Of a stretch of 64,000 bases of DNA, positions 34,256 through 43,834 are shown piece by piece; the first letter of the stretch is position 1; the number at the start of each line of letters is the position of its first letter. The notes below the pieces were generated by a model. The model had not been told where the DNA came from and ran no database searches. It saw nothing but the letters and a program-made list of their open reading frames with translations. Both the position numbers and the translations under genes were made by a program. The stretch comes from Arion vulgaris (Eukaryota > Mollusca > Gastropoda > Stylommatophora > Arionidae): NCBI GenBank assembly GCA_020796225.1, contig CM036755.1, positions 64,362,049 through 64,426,048 of the forward strand, given 5' to 3'.

Positions 34256-34499
34256 ATTCTTATTGTTGTCCCCTCTTTTATGTCAAATAGTTTTAAAATG
34301 ATGTGCATTCTTCTGTCTCCAACATTCCTGTCATTGCCTCCTCTCATCTCTTTCATCTTCTTATATCTTTCCTTTTCTCATCTCTTCCACATTTTATATC
34401 ATTGTCACTTCTTTTCTCTTCCATTTGATATTCACTGTCTTCACTTGTATGCCCCATATTTTAAACAGTATGCACTTTTCTCTCTCCCAAAATGCTTGT
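34256..34499. other. Pyrimidine-rich intron spacer
   Basis: T/C-rich, non-repetitive. It carries two AG dinucleotides near 34289 and 34468, the last before the exon f acceptor. Confidence 0.6.
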
Positions 34500-35215
34500 G
34501 ATTGCTCCCTCCTGTCTCAATCTTTCTTATTATTATTCTCATTCTTCTATCCCTCATCCTTATTATCTATGCTCTCTATCCCTTATCCTTATTATCTATG
34601 CCCTCTATCACTAATCCTTATTATATATGCCCTCTATCCCTCATCCTTATTATATATGCCCTCTATCCCTCATCCTTATTATATATGCCCTCTATCCCTC
34701 ATCCTTATTATATATGCCCTCTATCCCTCATCCTTATTATCTATGCTCTCTATCCCTTATCCTTATTATCTATGCCCTCTATCACTAATCCTTATTATAT
34801 ATGCCCTCTATCCCTCATCCTTATTATATATGCCCTCTATCCCTCATCCTTATTATGTATGCCCTCTATCCCTCATCCTTATTATCTATGCCCTCTATCC
34901 CTCATCCTTATTATCTATGCCCTCTATCCCTCATCCTTACTATATATGCCCTATATCACTAATCCTTATTATCTATGCCCTATATCACTAATCCTTATTA
35001 TCTATGCCCTCTATCCCTCATCCTTATTATCTATGCCCTCTATCCCTCATCCTTATTATCTATGCCCTATATCACTAATCCTTATTATCTATGCCCTATA
35101 TCACTAACCCTTATTATCTATGCCCTATATCACTAATCCTTATTAAATATGCCCTCTATCCTCATCCTATATATATATATATATATATCCTCTATCACTT
35201 ATCGTTATTATCTTT
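34500..35215. repeat. 28-bp minisatellite, about 24 copies
   Basis: Units of CCCTCTATCCCTCATCCTTA plus TTATCTATG, with a partial higher-order period of about 174 bp (GCTCTCTATCCCTTATCC at 34571 and 34745). A short TA run lies near 35168. No AG on the sense strand. It ends about 20 bp before the exon f acceptor. Confidence 0.96.
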
Positions 35216-35235
35216 GCTCTCTATCACATATACAG

Positions 35236-35459
35236 TTTCAAGTACACCAGTGATGATGAAGCCTCAAGCATTACATCAGGATCAGGTCCCCAAGCTACTC
35301 ACAGTTCACCACATCACAGTGCTCAGACAGGCACACAGATGTTAACGTTAAACCCAGCTCTGTTAGAACCAATTACAGACGAGATCAATGAAATAAAAGT
35401 GTCCTCCCGAAAGCTCAGCGACGTTTTGTTACGGCTAGGAGGAGTTTGAAGAATATAAG
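35236..35459 (+). CDS. TMCC: TMCC-family protein, exon f, frameshifted
   Basis: The acceptor ATCACATATACAG and a GTGAGT donor bound 224 bases. After the split Ser codon the frame reads FKYTSDDEASSITSGSG, matching the family SPKYGSEED.SSATSGS segment, a Gln/His/Thr linker, and LEPITDEINEIKVSSRKLSD, the start of the second coiled coil. The frame then meets a TGA at 35447-35449. Shifting by one base at the GG of 35438-35439 gives LEEFEEYK up to the donor in the phase the next exon requires. The exon is therefore one base too long, most simply a homopolymer error in the assembly; a real disabling mutation is the alternative. Confidence 0.93.
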
Positions 35460-35479
35460 GTGAGTATACAGTCCTTGTT

Positions 35480-35715
35480 AGCTCTTTGTGACTAAGTGGT
35501 TAAGCCTTTGTCTTGCGTTCTGAAGGTTGTGGGTTCCAATCCGGACCTTCAATTCTGTTTACATGTGCAGTTTTTTCATGAGACCCTAGGATTGTTGCCG
35601 AAGATACGGAGTTCGTGCTTGTGCAATACTCTCAACAGGGGCATGCCATTTCATGTGGAGAGGGACCGAGATGTATGGGGTAAAATCCAGTACAATAAAA
35701 TCTATCATTCAACTT
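35480..35715 (+). mobile_element. SINE S4
   Basis: tRNA-like head TGACTAAGTGGTTAAGCC, B-box GGTTCCAATCC, then GTGGAGAGGGACCGAG. It begins about 20 bp after the exon f donor. Confidence 0.87.
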
Positions 35716-36068
35716 GAGACATTTTAGACAGTCTTTGCTACTTAAATACATATACCTGTTGTATTAGATTCTCTGATTAGTTTCTCAGAGTCCAAACAGA
35801 GAAATGTTATGTTGTCGTATACGATCGACATCATAGCCCATTTGAGATTCACAAATTTGCAATTGGGTTTAGTTTAGTTTAGTTTAGTCGTCGGATCACC
35901 ATCACTGCACGTCGAACAAATTAGTCCATAAGTGCTCCGATCTCTCCCTCAGTATGTCCATCAGCGTGTGGCGACTAACGACACCGGTTCTTTGTTGGTT
36001 TACAATTCTTCTTTGTCTGCCAGCATAGCGTTTTGTCTGAGGATTAATCTCTGATAGTTTTCAAATCC
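35716..36068. other. Intron sequence; faint SINE S3 trace
   Basis: TTTAGTTTAGTTTAGTCG and ATCACCATCACTGCACGTCG near 35875 resemble the S3 3' end. Nothing else was seen. Confidence 0.4.
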
Positions 36069-36345
36069 CCGTGTTAGTGTTGTGATTCACGACTATCACC
36101 TGAATTCATGTGCAATTGGGTACCATGCTCCACTACAACAGCCATCCCAAAGTCTTCCTGCTCATTTTCCCCATGAGAAGTTGATTATTGTATCTTATCT
36201 CTCTACCTCGAAGATGACGATGTCTGGTCTGTCCTTATCTAACTCCCAATTCATACAATTGTTTCAGTGTCTGGTACTCGCTGATATCCCATAACCGAGT
36301 GTTTACTGCATTAATGACATCAGCTCTATTCAAACTTTTGCCAGT
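36069..36345 (-). mobile_element. LINE L-RH C-terminal remnant, diverged
   Basis: Parallels the 25800 copy: CCCATGAGAAGTTGATTATT, ATCTCTCTACCTCGAAGATG and CATCAGCTCTATTCAAACTT. Coding potential is lost. Confidence 0.72.
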
Positions 36346-36726
36346 TCTTCTTCAGCGATATCTGGTCATGCGCTTAATTTACTGTGGGCCACAAACTGGG
36401 CAGTCAGTTTCAGGTCTGTCAGGTTTCCCTAAAGCTTAGTTTTCAGGTCGACTGGGAAAACTAGTTCCAATAAATACATTATTTTCAAGCTAGTCAGCAC
36501 ATTTCTTGCCCTCTTATTCTTCTTCTTTCTCTTTTGATTTGGCCTCTGTGAATTCAGGCATAGTCAGGGTGTCTGGTATAGCGCTTGTGACTGATTTTGT
36601 GTGCAGGCCTACTGTCCTTTTTATCTGTGTCCCTTGCCATACAGATATGCCTTCTCCGACTTCAAAGGTATTTAAAGATTAGGTCCTCAAGTATCGATCT
36701 GTGGTTAGGAGACCTATAGTCTAAAC

Positions 36727-37178
36727 CAGTGTTTCTCAAAGTGAGCGGTACCGCCCCCACCAGTGGCGCTGAAGCGTTCTGGGGGCGATAGTGGGTGCAG
36801 AAGAATTTAAGGAGGCTCAGGCGATTAGGGGGTCAGTGGCGCCTTAAAGAAGAAATTAATAATAAATATTTTTAAATAAATTATTTTGTGATTTTGCAAT
36901 TTAATAATAATTTAAAATTTGAATTCTGCACTTTTAATTCATCTTATGCCCGTCTTACACGATCCATTTTTTCAACAATTTTCTATTTCATGCATATAAT
37001 CATTTGAAAATTTACCATGTATGACAGAAATATATATCAATTTTCTATGTCAAAGAGAAAATAGAGCATATATATATGTGGGAGCGAGGTGTTGACAAAC
37101 TGTTATAATGTGAGGGTGCGTTACAAAGTTCATATTGTGCAAAGTGGACGGTGGGCCAAAAAAGTTTGGGAATCTATG
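36727..37178 (+). mobile_element. hAT MITE, 452 bp, intact ends and TSD
   Basis: Flanked by GTCTAAAC at 36719-36726 and 37179-37186. Starts CAGTGTTTCTCAAAGTGAGC and ends AAAAGTTTGGGAATCTATG; the termini are imperfect inverted repeats. AT-rich non-coding interior. Reference copy for those at 3516, 8551 and 52735. Confidence 0.92.
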
Positions 37179-37469
37179 GTCTAAACCACTTTTCCGTAAG
37201 CTTACAGGAAATTCCTGGTCCATGCCTCGTAACCCTCAGAACTATTGTGACAAGTGACAATTACTGAAGATAATACTTCTCTATCATCAGTTTTTCTGTC
37301 TTGGGTGAGTTCATTCCATTCCTTGCCCTAAACTCCAGTATGTCCAGGGATGTACATCCAAGATATTATATAGATCTGTATTGCTAGATTAACTATACTG
37401 TTAAATTTTAAGTCCTAATGTTGTCTTGTTAGTCTTAACGTTAAATTTCTAGTTGTAATGACTAATGTT

Positions 37470-37760
37470 GAGGTGTTGAATGAGGTCAAGACACAGAGAA
37501 AACTTATCATCAATATAAGAAAGAGACAGTCATCATTTTTCGGCATGTGATGAGGAAGGGAGGTTTAGAACACATTGTGACAACCGGTAAAATTGAGGGT
37601 AGACGAGACAGAGGAAGACTGAGAGAGAATTCTGGATAGCCTGACTTCATGACATGAAAGAGCATCAACATCTGAGATGATAGCAAACACTAGAGACAGA
37701 GATTTGTGGAGATCCATGATCACCCATGCCAGCCGGCACGGCACCTGATAATGATAATGA
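37470..37760 (+). mobile_element. LINE L-F C-terminal remnant
   Basis: Encodes KRQSSFFGHVMRKGGLEHIV and GKIEGRRDRGRLRENS, then a stop and a frameshift; the last part reads SRHGT and a stop in another frame. Copies at 41215, 51265 and 61800. Confidence 0.82.
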
Positions 37761-37838
37761 ATGTTAAGCTTTATTTTGTAATGTTATGGTACTAACTTTT
37801 TTTTCATTAAAGCAAAAATCTCTTATTCTGTTTTTCAG

Positions 37839-38060
37839 GCACAGATGCAGTCAGAAGCATCTTTGTTGCGGTCACAGCTAGATGATGAGAGATTCGGGTG
37901 GAACGCTCTAGAGGAACAGTTGAATGACCTTACAGAGCTTCATCAGCATGAGATGATGAACCTCAAACAAGACTTGACATCCATGGAAGAGAAGATTGAG
38001 TACAGGCTTGATGAGAGAACCACAGATCTTAGTGATTTGGTGGATAATACTTCAACAAGA
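37839..38060 (+). CDS. TMCC: TMCC-family protein, exon g (second coiled coil)
   Basis: The acceptor CTGTTTTTCAG and a GTGAGT donor bound exactly 74 codons. ALEEQLNDLTELHQHEMMNL and KQDLTSMEEKIEYRLDER match the most conserved TMCC C-terminal block (EEQLNDLTELHQ.E...LKQ.L.SMEEKI.Y), a heptad-rich coiled coil in the cytosolic part before the membrane anchor that mediates oligomerisation in the family. Start phase 0 fits only the frame-corrected reading of exon f. Confidence 0.97.
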
Positions 38061-38104
38061 GTGAGTTATTAACAGATCTTGATAATGTACCTCATTGTAT
38101 AACA

Positions 38105-38262
38105 ATTGATTGATTGATTGACTGCACTTCGTTGAGTAACCATGTGTGCTCTGATCTCTTTCTTAACAGGAAGATCTCAGCAGCAGTGCATAAACTCTGT
38201 AGCACATTTGAGGGCCCACTGTGTAATTTTGAAGATGGGGAACATATTTTGAAGGATTTGTA
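38105..38262 (-). mobile_element. SINE S3, truncated
   Basis: The tail ATTGATTGATTGATTGACTG starts 45 bp after the exon g donor; then GTAACCATGTGTGCTCTGAT and AGGAAGATCTCAGCAGCAGT. Cut off on the right by an S1 SINE. Confidence 0.85.
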
Positions 38263-38520
38263 TGCCGTGCGGGACCCACAAGGGGACCAAAGCATAGTAA
38301 CACTGTGACCGTCAAGGCATGTCATAAAGGCGACTGAAAAGAGGCCTAGGAAAGCTACCCTAGTAAATAAAAAGTGTCGCAGAAATTGGATGTGCTTGCC
38401 TACATGTAAGCACATAACTGGCACAACGTACAATCACTCTTAGACTCAGATCACATACAAATCATACAGAGTGGTTAACAAGTGGTCGATATGAAGAGTT
38501 CAAAAAAGAAGAAGAAGAAG
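38263..38520 (+). mobile_element. SINE S1
   Basis: Core GCATGTCATAAAGGCGACTG, the segment GCACAACGTACAATCACTCT and a GAAGAAGAAGAAGAA tail. Inserted at the edge of the S3 copy. Confidence 0.88.
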
Positions 38521-38524
38521 AATA

Positions 38525-38805
38525 GGGCAAGTATCGCATAAAGTGATAGAATGGATAGGAAATAGTAAAAAGTATGGTGCATAAAGTGATAGAATGGATA
38601 GGAAATAGTAAAGTATCGCATAAAGTGATAGAATGGATAGGAAATAGTAAAGTATCGCATAAAGTGATAGAATGGATAGGAAATAGTAAAGTATCGCATA
38701 AAGTGATAGAATGGATAGGAAATAGTAAAGTATCGCATAAAGTGATAGAATGGATAGGAAATAGTAAAGTATCGCATAAAGTGATAGAATGGATAGGAAA
38801 TAGTA
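38525..38805. repeat. 39-bp minisatellite, about 7 copies
   Basis: Units of GTATCGCATAAAGTGATAGA plus ATGGATAGGAAATAGTAAA, almost identical, starting right after the S1 tail. 39 is a multiple of 3, so one frame per strand repeats a 13-residue unit. Not a gene. Confidence 0.97.
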
Positions 38806-38943
38806 AGGCTAGTGAGCTTCTGGTTGGCTAATTAGTCAGAATAGGTCAGTGGCAGGTTACGAAAGATATATATCTCATATACAACATTTATTTATTTAGA
38901 TCCAAGAATTCATTATTTCCTATTACTTGTTTAATCCTCCCAG

Positions 38944-39122
38944 ATCTCCAGACTAGAGCAGCAACAGCAGCAGCAACAGATCCTGTCCATGGAGATGGTA
39001 GAAAATGCAACATTCCGCACAATTATCTCGAAACTAATTAATGTGGTGCTAGCAATCCTTGCTGTTATTCTAGTGTTTGTCAGTACAGCTGCCAATTTCT
39101 TATCTCCCTTTGTTCATTCAAC
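38944..39122 (+). CDS. TMCC: TMCC-family protein, exon h (coil end and first TM helix)
   Basis: The acceptor TTAATCCTCCCAG and a perfect GTAAGT donor bound 59 codons plus two bases. It starts ISRLEQQQQQQQILSMEMVE, like the family ISKMELQQQQQ segment, then NATFRTIISKLINVV and a hydrophobic helix of about 23 residues (INVVLAILAVILVFVSTAAN), the first C-terminal transmembrane segment that anchors TMCC proteins in the ER. Confidence 0.97.
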
Positions 39123-39236
39123 GTAAGTAAATCAAGTGTAGTTGTCCCCCCCCTGCAATTAATATTTCTATACATTGACTTCTTATTTACAATTATATTT
39201 TTATTTCTCAATTAATAACTTTTCTGTCGGTCCCAG

Positions 39237-39701
39237 CAAGTGGGAAAACTATCTGACGATCGAGTTATATGGAAAACTACATTATGCAAAGGTGCAGAAT
39301 CTTTAGAAGAGAGACTTAGCTTGTTCCATACGCAGTTATTTCCTCAGTTTGACACAATTAATCCAAGGGAGAAAAAAAAGCAATTTAAAAACAAACGTTA
39401 TACTCCAATAAATAAACATATATGTATCTTATTATATACTAATTTGAAGAAAACTGGACAACCTATTAGAATAACAATGTTAAAAAGTAGTAGAAGTCAA
39501 ATAGTAGAAGTAAAACTAGAAAGACTTCTTATAAGGGAAACAACTCAAATGGTGCAGTGTACAGCGAATGGCATTCAATGGAAATACCTTGTGGTGCAAT
39601 GTGCAGTGATTGGCGTGGAAAGAGTTAGGGATGAGCTGAAAGACGAGAGAAACAAGCGCAAACTAAGAAGTTGTCACATTAAAACACTTACCAGTCTGTA
39701 A
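39237..39701 (+). other. Intronic open frame, unknown
   Basis: After a pyrimidine tract and CCCAG at 39236, a frame stays open to 39701, but its first codon is GTG and the first ATG is much later. It is Lys- and Thr-rich with no recognised domain. A frame of this length can arise by chance in 64 kb of such composition. A splice from the exon at 38944 would instead read about 23 residues to a stop. Confidence 0.2.
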
Positions 39702-39879
39702 ATACAGAAGAGGCAATACATACACTTCCCATTTACAATGCAGATATTATACTAAAATAATTATACAATTGTGGTGCATGTGTCAACTCTGATAACTACA
39801 CCAAGTATCAATCAGATCTGACTCTATTCTACAGTATAACTATAAGATGTGGCTACTGTAAGTTTGGTTTCCTGTTTTA

Positions 39880-40230
39880 AAATCTTATCATGCTGTCCTG
39901 GGCAAGCGGGTGTTTGCGGTAATGAGAGAGTGGACAGGCTTGCATCAACAGCATCAGTTGTTGGGGAGTTGAAAATGGATAAAGGGGATATTCTTTGGTC
40001 TCTTCGTGACTGTTTGTTGGATGAGGACACTAAAATCGATGTTGAATCGATCAAACGATTTAGGCAGTTTGGAGTTACCCGTTGTACAAGTCGAACTGGA
40101 TGCTGATAGGCAGAGTGAGAGGTCTGTTTAAACAGCGAGCCACGGGAACCATCAGTATGCATACTCTTCAATATCTGTTGGGGAGACTGAGCACCTATGG
40201 GTCTGCCCAGAGTGCAGTGACGTCAGTTTA
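39880..40230 (+). mobile_element. LINE L-RH remnant (RNase H to tail)
   Basis: Encodes GQAGVCGNERVDRLASTASV (the GNER.DRLA RNase H signature), MDKGDILWSLRDCLLDED and, after frame changes, TEHLWVCPECSDV. A more diverged L-RH subfamily. Confidence 0.8.
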
Positions 40231-40284
40231 GTAACCAATAACTAAAATCTTATCAGTAACCAATCTGGACATATTTGTATCTTT

Positions 40285-40635
40285 TAGAAAATGTATGAGT
40301 GTGAAGCATGGACATTTAACAACGCAGTGGAAATGTATATATGTTCTTTTGAATATAAGTGTTGCAGAAGAGTACTCCGTATATCATGGACAGAGAAGAG
40401 AACAAAAAATGAAGTGGTTTGGCTATTTAATAAGAATGCATCCAAACTCCACAGTATGCAGAGTCTTCTACAATTACAGAACATCAGGAAAGAAGGCAAG
40501 AGGAAGACCATGGAAAAGATGGTTTGATGGCATAGCAGAATCCTGTCAAAGAGCAAAAATAACAATCACCCAAGCCACCAGAACAGTGCAAGGCAAAAAC
40601 AGAAAACCACGACACTGGGCAACAACCCGGTAGCA
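40285..40635 (+). mobile_element. LINE L-B / L-D chimera
   Basis: 40290-40405 reads as L-B (ECEAWTFNNAVEMYICSFEY, RRVLRISWTEKRTKN). From about 40406 the text becomes L-D (MKWFGYLIRMHPNS, GKKARGRPWKRWFDGIAESC) up to a stop at 40633. The switch comes with a frame change. Confidence 0.75.
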
Positions 40636-40684
40636 ATGTGACGACAAAAGAAAAACAAAAAGAAGAGAACAAATAGACCTATCC

Positions 40685-40865
40685 ACCTGCTGCCTTGCAG
40701 GTCGGCTGGGGACAGTCAAAGGCTGATGGAGAGCGAACCCAGTAAACAATGGTTGAAATCGGACACATCGCCAAAGGACAAGCACCAGATCTCCAAATGG
40801 TACTGGAGATGTGACGTAAAAAAACCTTCTTGGCAAAGGCTGTTTATATATCACAATAAGAATTA
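40685..40865 (+). mobile_element. SINE S2c body fragment
   Basis: GCAGGTCGGCTGGGGACAGT, GAGCGAACCCAGTAAACAAT, CGGACACATCGCCAAAGGAC and CCAAATGGTACTGGAGATGT, shared with 47050 and 7850. Confidence 0.8.
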
Positions 40866-40904
40866 ACAAAATGGCTGAAAAGAACGATAGAGAAAGAGAG
40901 AGAG

Positions 40905-41205
40905 AGATCTATCCAGAAAGAACTCAAAATCACAGAAAACTGGCTGATGCTACAAATAAGAATGAGAAAATTTGAAGTATTTTTGACATATAAAAAGACA
41001 TGAAAGGTTGGAGAAGATCATTATGGAAGAAGGCATCCTGACAAGGATGAGAAAAGGAATACCACAGAGAAGATGGATTCAGGATGTAACTGATGATTTG
41101 AGTATGACGGTTGCAGAGGACGGACATCTTGCCTACGAGAGAGTGAAATTCAGAAGAACTGTTAAGATGGCAAAGTTTTGCTCAGGACAAGATATTTGAT
41201 TTTTA
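40905..41205 (+). mobile_element. LINE L-B C-terminal remnant
   Basis: TCTATCCAGAAAGAACTCAA, KGIPQRRWIQDVTDDLSMTV and EDGHLAYERVKFRRTVKMAK follow the 28440 copy with small losses. Confidence 0.82.
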
Positions 41206-41214
41206 ACCATTTTA

Positions 41215-41290
41215 TCAAAATACGAAAGAGGCAATCAAAATTTTTTGGGACATGTAATGAGAAAGAGAGGTTCAGACTTGGCTGTTTGGC
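41215..41290 (+). mobile_element. LINE L-F scrap
   Basis: ATACGAAAGAGGCAATCAAA and GGGACATGTAATGAGAAAGA equal the KRQ..FFGHVMRK segment of the 37470 copy. Confidence 0.65.
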
Positions 41291-41324
41291 AAAGGGTAGT
41301 GTCCAATGCTTAATCTCTATGCTT

Positions 41325-41425
41325 TTATTTACTAGGTAGCTTCCCAGGTCCTACATCAGTTTTGACATGCCTTGTAGGTTGCAGTGGTATTATTCTTTGC
41401 TTACCTTGCTAGATCCGTCACCATA
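41325..41425 (-). mobile_element. SINE S1, 5' half
   Basis: TTTATTTACTAGGTAGCTTC, a damaged core (TTTTGACATGCCTTGTAGGT) and TATTATTCTTTGCTTACC. Confidence 0.72.
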
Positions 41426-41455
41426 GTGGCGTTTTAGCATGTTTTTTATATGTAG

Positions 41456-41600
41456 TAGCATTGCTGGTAGTGAAAGTTGATAACATGCTGTGCTTAGTAT
41501 AGCATTGCTGGTAGCGAAAGTTGATAACATGCTGTGCTTAGTATAGCATTGCTGGTAGCGAAAGTTGATAACATGCTGTGCTAGGATGCATTGCCATGGT
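41456..41600. repeat. 44-bp unit, 3 copies
   Basis: TAGCATTGCTGGTAGCGAAA plus GTTGATAACATGCTGTGCTT starting at 41456, 41500 and 41544, with a decayed fourth edge. Confidence 0.94.
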
Positions 41601-41689
41601 AAATTGGGATTAATGCCTTCTAGTAGCCAGAAATTTGGTTAATGCCATGGTACATCATTGAATTACAGTACACCCTGATCTTTTATTTA

Positions 41690-42132
41690 GGATTAATTAA
41701 TTGATAGGACCATCATCATTGCACTTTGGTGAGTAACCATATGTGTTCCAATCTCTTTCTTACACAGGAAGATCTCAGCTGCAGTGCACAAACTTGTAGC
41801 ACCGCAGAGTCCCTGGTGTAATGTTTGGAGATATTTTTGTAGGAATTTTATTTTATAATATTTTTCTAAAGAATGTTGCCCAGGCAACGACTTCCAGCCT
41901 GCTCTTCTCAATTTTGAACTGCCTATGACTCTTTTACGTGCTCAAGTTTAACACGGGACCTACGTTTTATCGTCTGTCTCCAATAGGACTAGGAACTCGA
42001 TCTCACCTAGAGATCTCTGGATCTAGAGATATCAGGGATCTCTGGAAAATATCCAGATGGCTTCATGAGGCAGCAAATCTGATACTTTGACATGAGAGAT
42101 GAGCACCTAACCTCTACACCACAGAGACCCCC
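41690..42132 (-). mobile_element. SINE S3, near full length
   Basis: The minus-strand head is at the right (GGTCTCTGTGGTGTAGAGGT, an A-box-like tRNA start) and the TCAATTAATTAATCC tail at the left. The body agrees with 28918-29372 from CAGAGATCCCTGATATCTC through AAGTGCAATGATGATGG. Confidence 0.82.
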
Positions 42133-42354
42133 AATTTTACTTGGGGATCTAAGTTACAAGTACCTCTGAAGTCTGAGTAAGACTTGCTTGAACGCGATGG
42201 ACACTGGTGATGAGGAAAACAAACCTCTATGCAAAAATCAGTAATAGAGGCCATGACCACATCTGAATAAACAAACACACAAACAAAATGCCCCTTCATT
42301 TTGCCTCATAAAATTTCTTTATAATTTATTAAACATATTTTTGTATTATTTCAG

Positions 42355-42475
42355 ATCTCGACTTCTGATATCGTTACTGGTAGCTGTTCTCTCCTGGCTT
42401 CTATACCAAAACTATTCCTACATCGAGCGGATAGCCTTGTCCGTGTGGAACTTTTTTGCTTGGCCCTGGAGTTGA
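42355..42475 (+). CDS. TMCC: TMCC-family protein, last exon (second TM helix, stop)
   Basis: After the acceptor TTGTATTATTTCAG the first base completes the split Thr codon of the exon at 38944; 39 codons and TGA (42473-42475) follow. It encodes SRLLISLLVAVLSWLLYQNY, the second hydrophobic helix, and a Trp/Phe-rich end NFFAWPWS. Size and composition match the family C terminus (a Leu/Phe-rich helix followed by Trp and aromatic residues), though identity is low. Confidence 0.93.
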
Positions 42476-43015
42476 TAATGGCCCCATATTTTTTGATTGT
42501 TTTTTCCTCTCTTTTGAAGAAGATGCTAGCCCTCCTGGACAGCTGTTCTTTTTCCATGACAGTGGACCATAGCAGTATTTCAGTATTTATTGTTTTTTAT
42601 AAACCAACCGTCATGAACATTGCCGCCGAATTGGAAAGCAAATATGTTTTTAACGATGGAAGGGAACGCTGGTAATAAATTCTTCCTCGGACTGTGTTGA
42701 TATAAACATTCTGCGATGAACTTCTGTTTGTGTCTCAAAGAGGAACCAAACAGTTTACAATTGACAATGTTTCTTTTGAGACTTATCGACTTTTCTTCCA
42801 TTTATTCCAATATTTGAAAGAGCCGAGTTGCGGTTTTTCTAATTGGATGAGGAGATTCGTCTTCATTTTGGAAAAGTAAACATGGACGTAATCTGTGTTC
42901 CAGGTCAAATTAGATCATGGGAACAGTGTCCTGATGTCTTTTCTTGATTGTTATATTAGTATAGACTTACTGATATTTTATGTTTTTTGATTGATGTTTA
43001 TTTGATGTGTTTTTT
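42476..43015 (+). other. Probable TMCC 3' UTR
   Basis: Unique sequence after the TGA, with a candidate poly(A) signal AATAAA at 42674-42679 and T/GT-rich stretches to 43015. Ends where an L-A LINE begins. The true cleavage site is unknown. Confidence 0.6.
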
Positions 43016-43019
43016 TGGA

Positions 43020-43385
43020 AAGTAGATGTCTGTGGAAAATAATGAACATAGAATGAAATGAATTCAGAAGTGATGAAATCAGAGAAATATTTGGTCAACC
43101 ACTAGTAACAACTGTTATAAGAAAGAGAAGAGGGGGATATGTTGGACACGCCATGCGAAGAAATGATCAAAGAATATCAAAGCAAGCATTGAAGTGTGAT
43201 GCAAAGGGTTCAAGGCGGAGAGGATGACGTAGGGAGATCCTGAAACTAACTTTGATGAAAGAGGCAAGAAATATCGGTCTCAGTTCCATGGAAGAGATTG
43301 AATGAGTTGCCCAGGATAGAGTGGTATGGAGAAATTGCTTGCAGACCCTATGTACCGTATAACGGTACAAGAGGAATTATTACAA
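43020..43385 (+). mobile_element. LINE L-A remnant
   Basis: AGATGTCTGTGGAAAATAAT, GGTCAACCACTAGTAACAAC and CAGGATAGAGTGGTATGGAG, ending GGTACAAGAGGAATTATTAC. Stops interrupt the frame. Confidence 0.87.
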
Positions 43386-43544
43386 TTTATATTTTATTTA
43401 ATATTATTTCAAAAGTCAATGATTCATTATTTGTTGTACTGAGGTTAGACAATTTTATTGGTTAGTAGCCAAGAGACCTGATTTAGTGACCTTCGAAAGA
43501 GACAGTGAAGTGCATGACTGAATAAGGTACTTCTCTTGGGTGAG
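43386..43544. other. No features
   Basis: Short unique stretch between an L-A copy and a tRNA-like segment. Confidence 0.4.
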
Positions 43545-43620
43545 CGTCTGTGGTGTAGCAGTAGTGAACTCGTCGATCACAACTGAAGAGTACCTGGTTC
43601 AAACTTCACGACAGACAGTT
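43545..43620 (+). mobile_element. tRNA-like SINE head
   Basis: GTCTGTGGTGTAGCAGTAGT (A-box-like), then GGTTCAAACTT (B-box-like). It resembles the S3 head. Confidence 0.5.
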
Positions 43621-43834
43621 TTGAAAGCAAATTTGTTCCCGTGGATTTTTACAAACAGTAAAAATATACCTTGCCATTCAGAAAGCAATGACAAACTACT
43701 GAACATATAAGTGGTGTCTAGAAAATCAACTACTTGTTTACTGTGGTTGATGGAGAAGTCCTGTTAAGGATATGCCACGATTTTCCATTTTTCATTCCTC
43801 TAGTATGTCAGATAAATATATCCAATGGAATGTT

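Noticed and set aside
34425..35345. Long Tyr/Pro/Leu/Ile-rich repeat frames
   Set aside because: Produced by the 28-bp pyrimidine array inside the TMCC intron. Membrane-like appearance is a composition effect.
38475..38831. 13-residue repeat proteins on both strands
   Set aside because: The 39-bp array length is a multiple of three, so both strands give clean repeats. No start context or conserved domain.
39237..39701. Possible alternative TMCC exon or intronic gene
   Set aside because: Opens with GTG, no domain, and the frame reached by splicing from the exon at 38944 stops after about 23 codons. The length is within chance.
42445..42675. Second small gene after the TMCC stop
   Set aside because: Out of frame with the last TMCC exon and continues into its 3' UTR. 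No domain.
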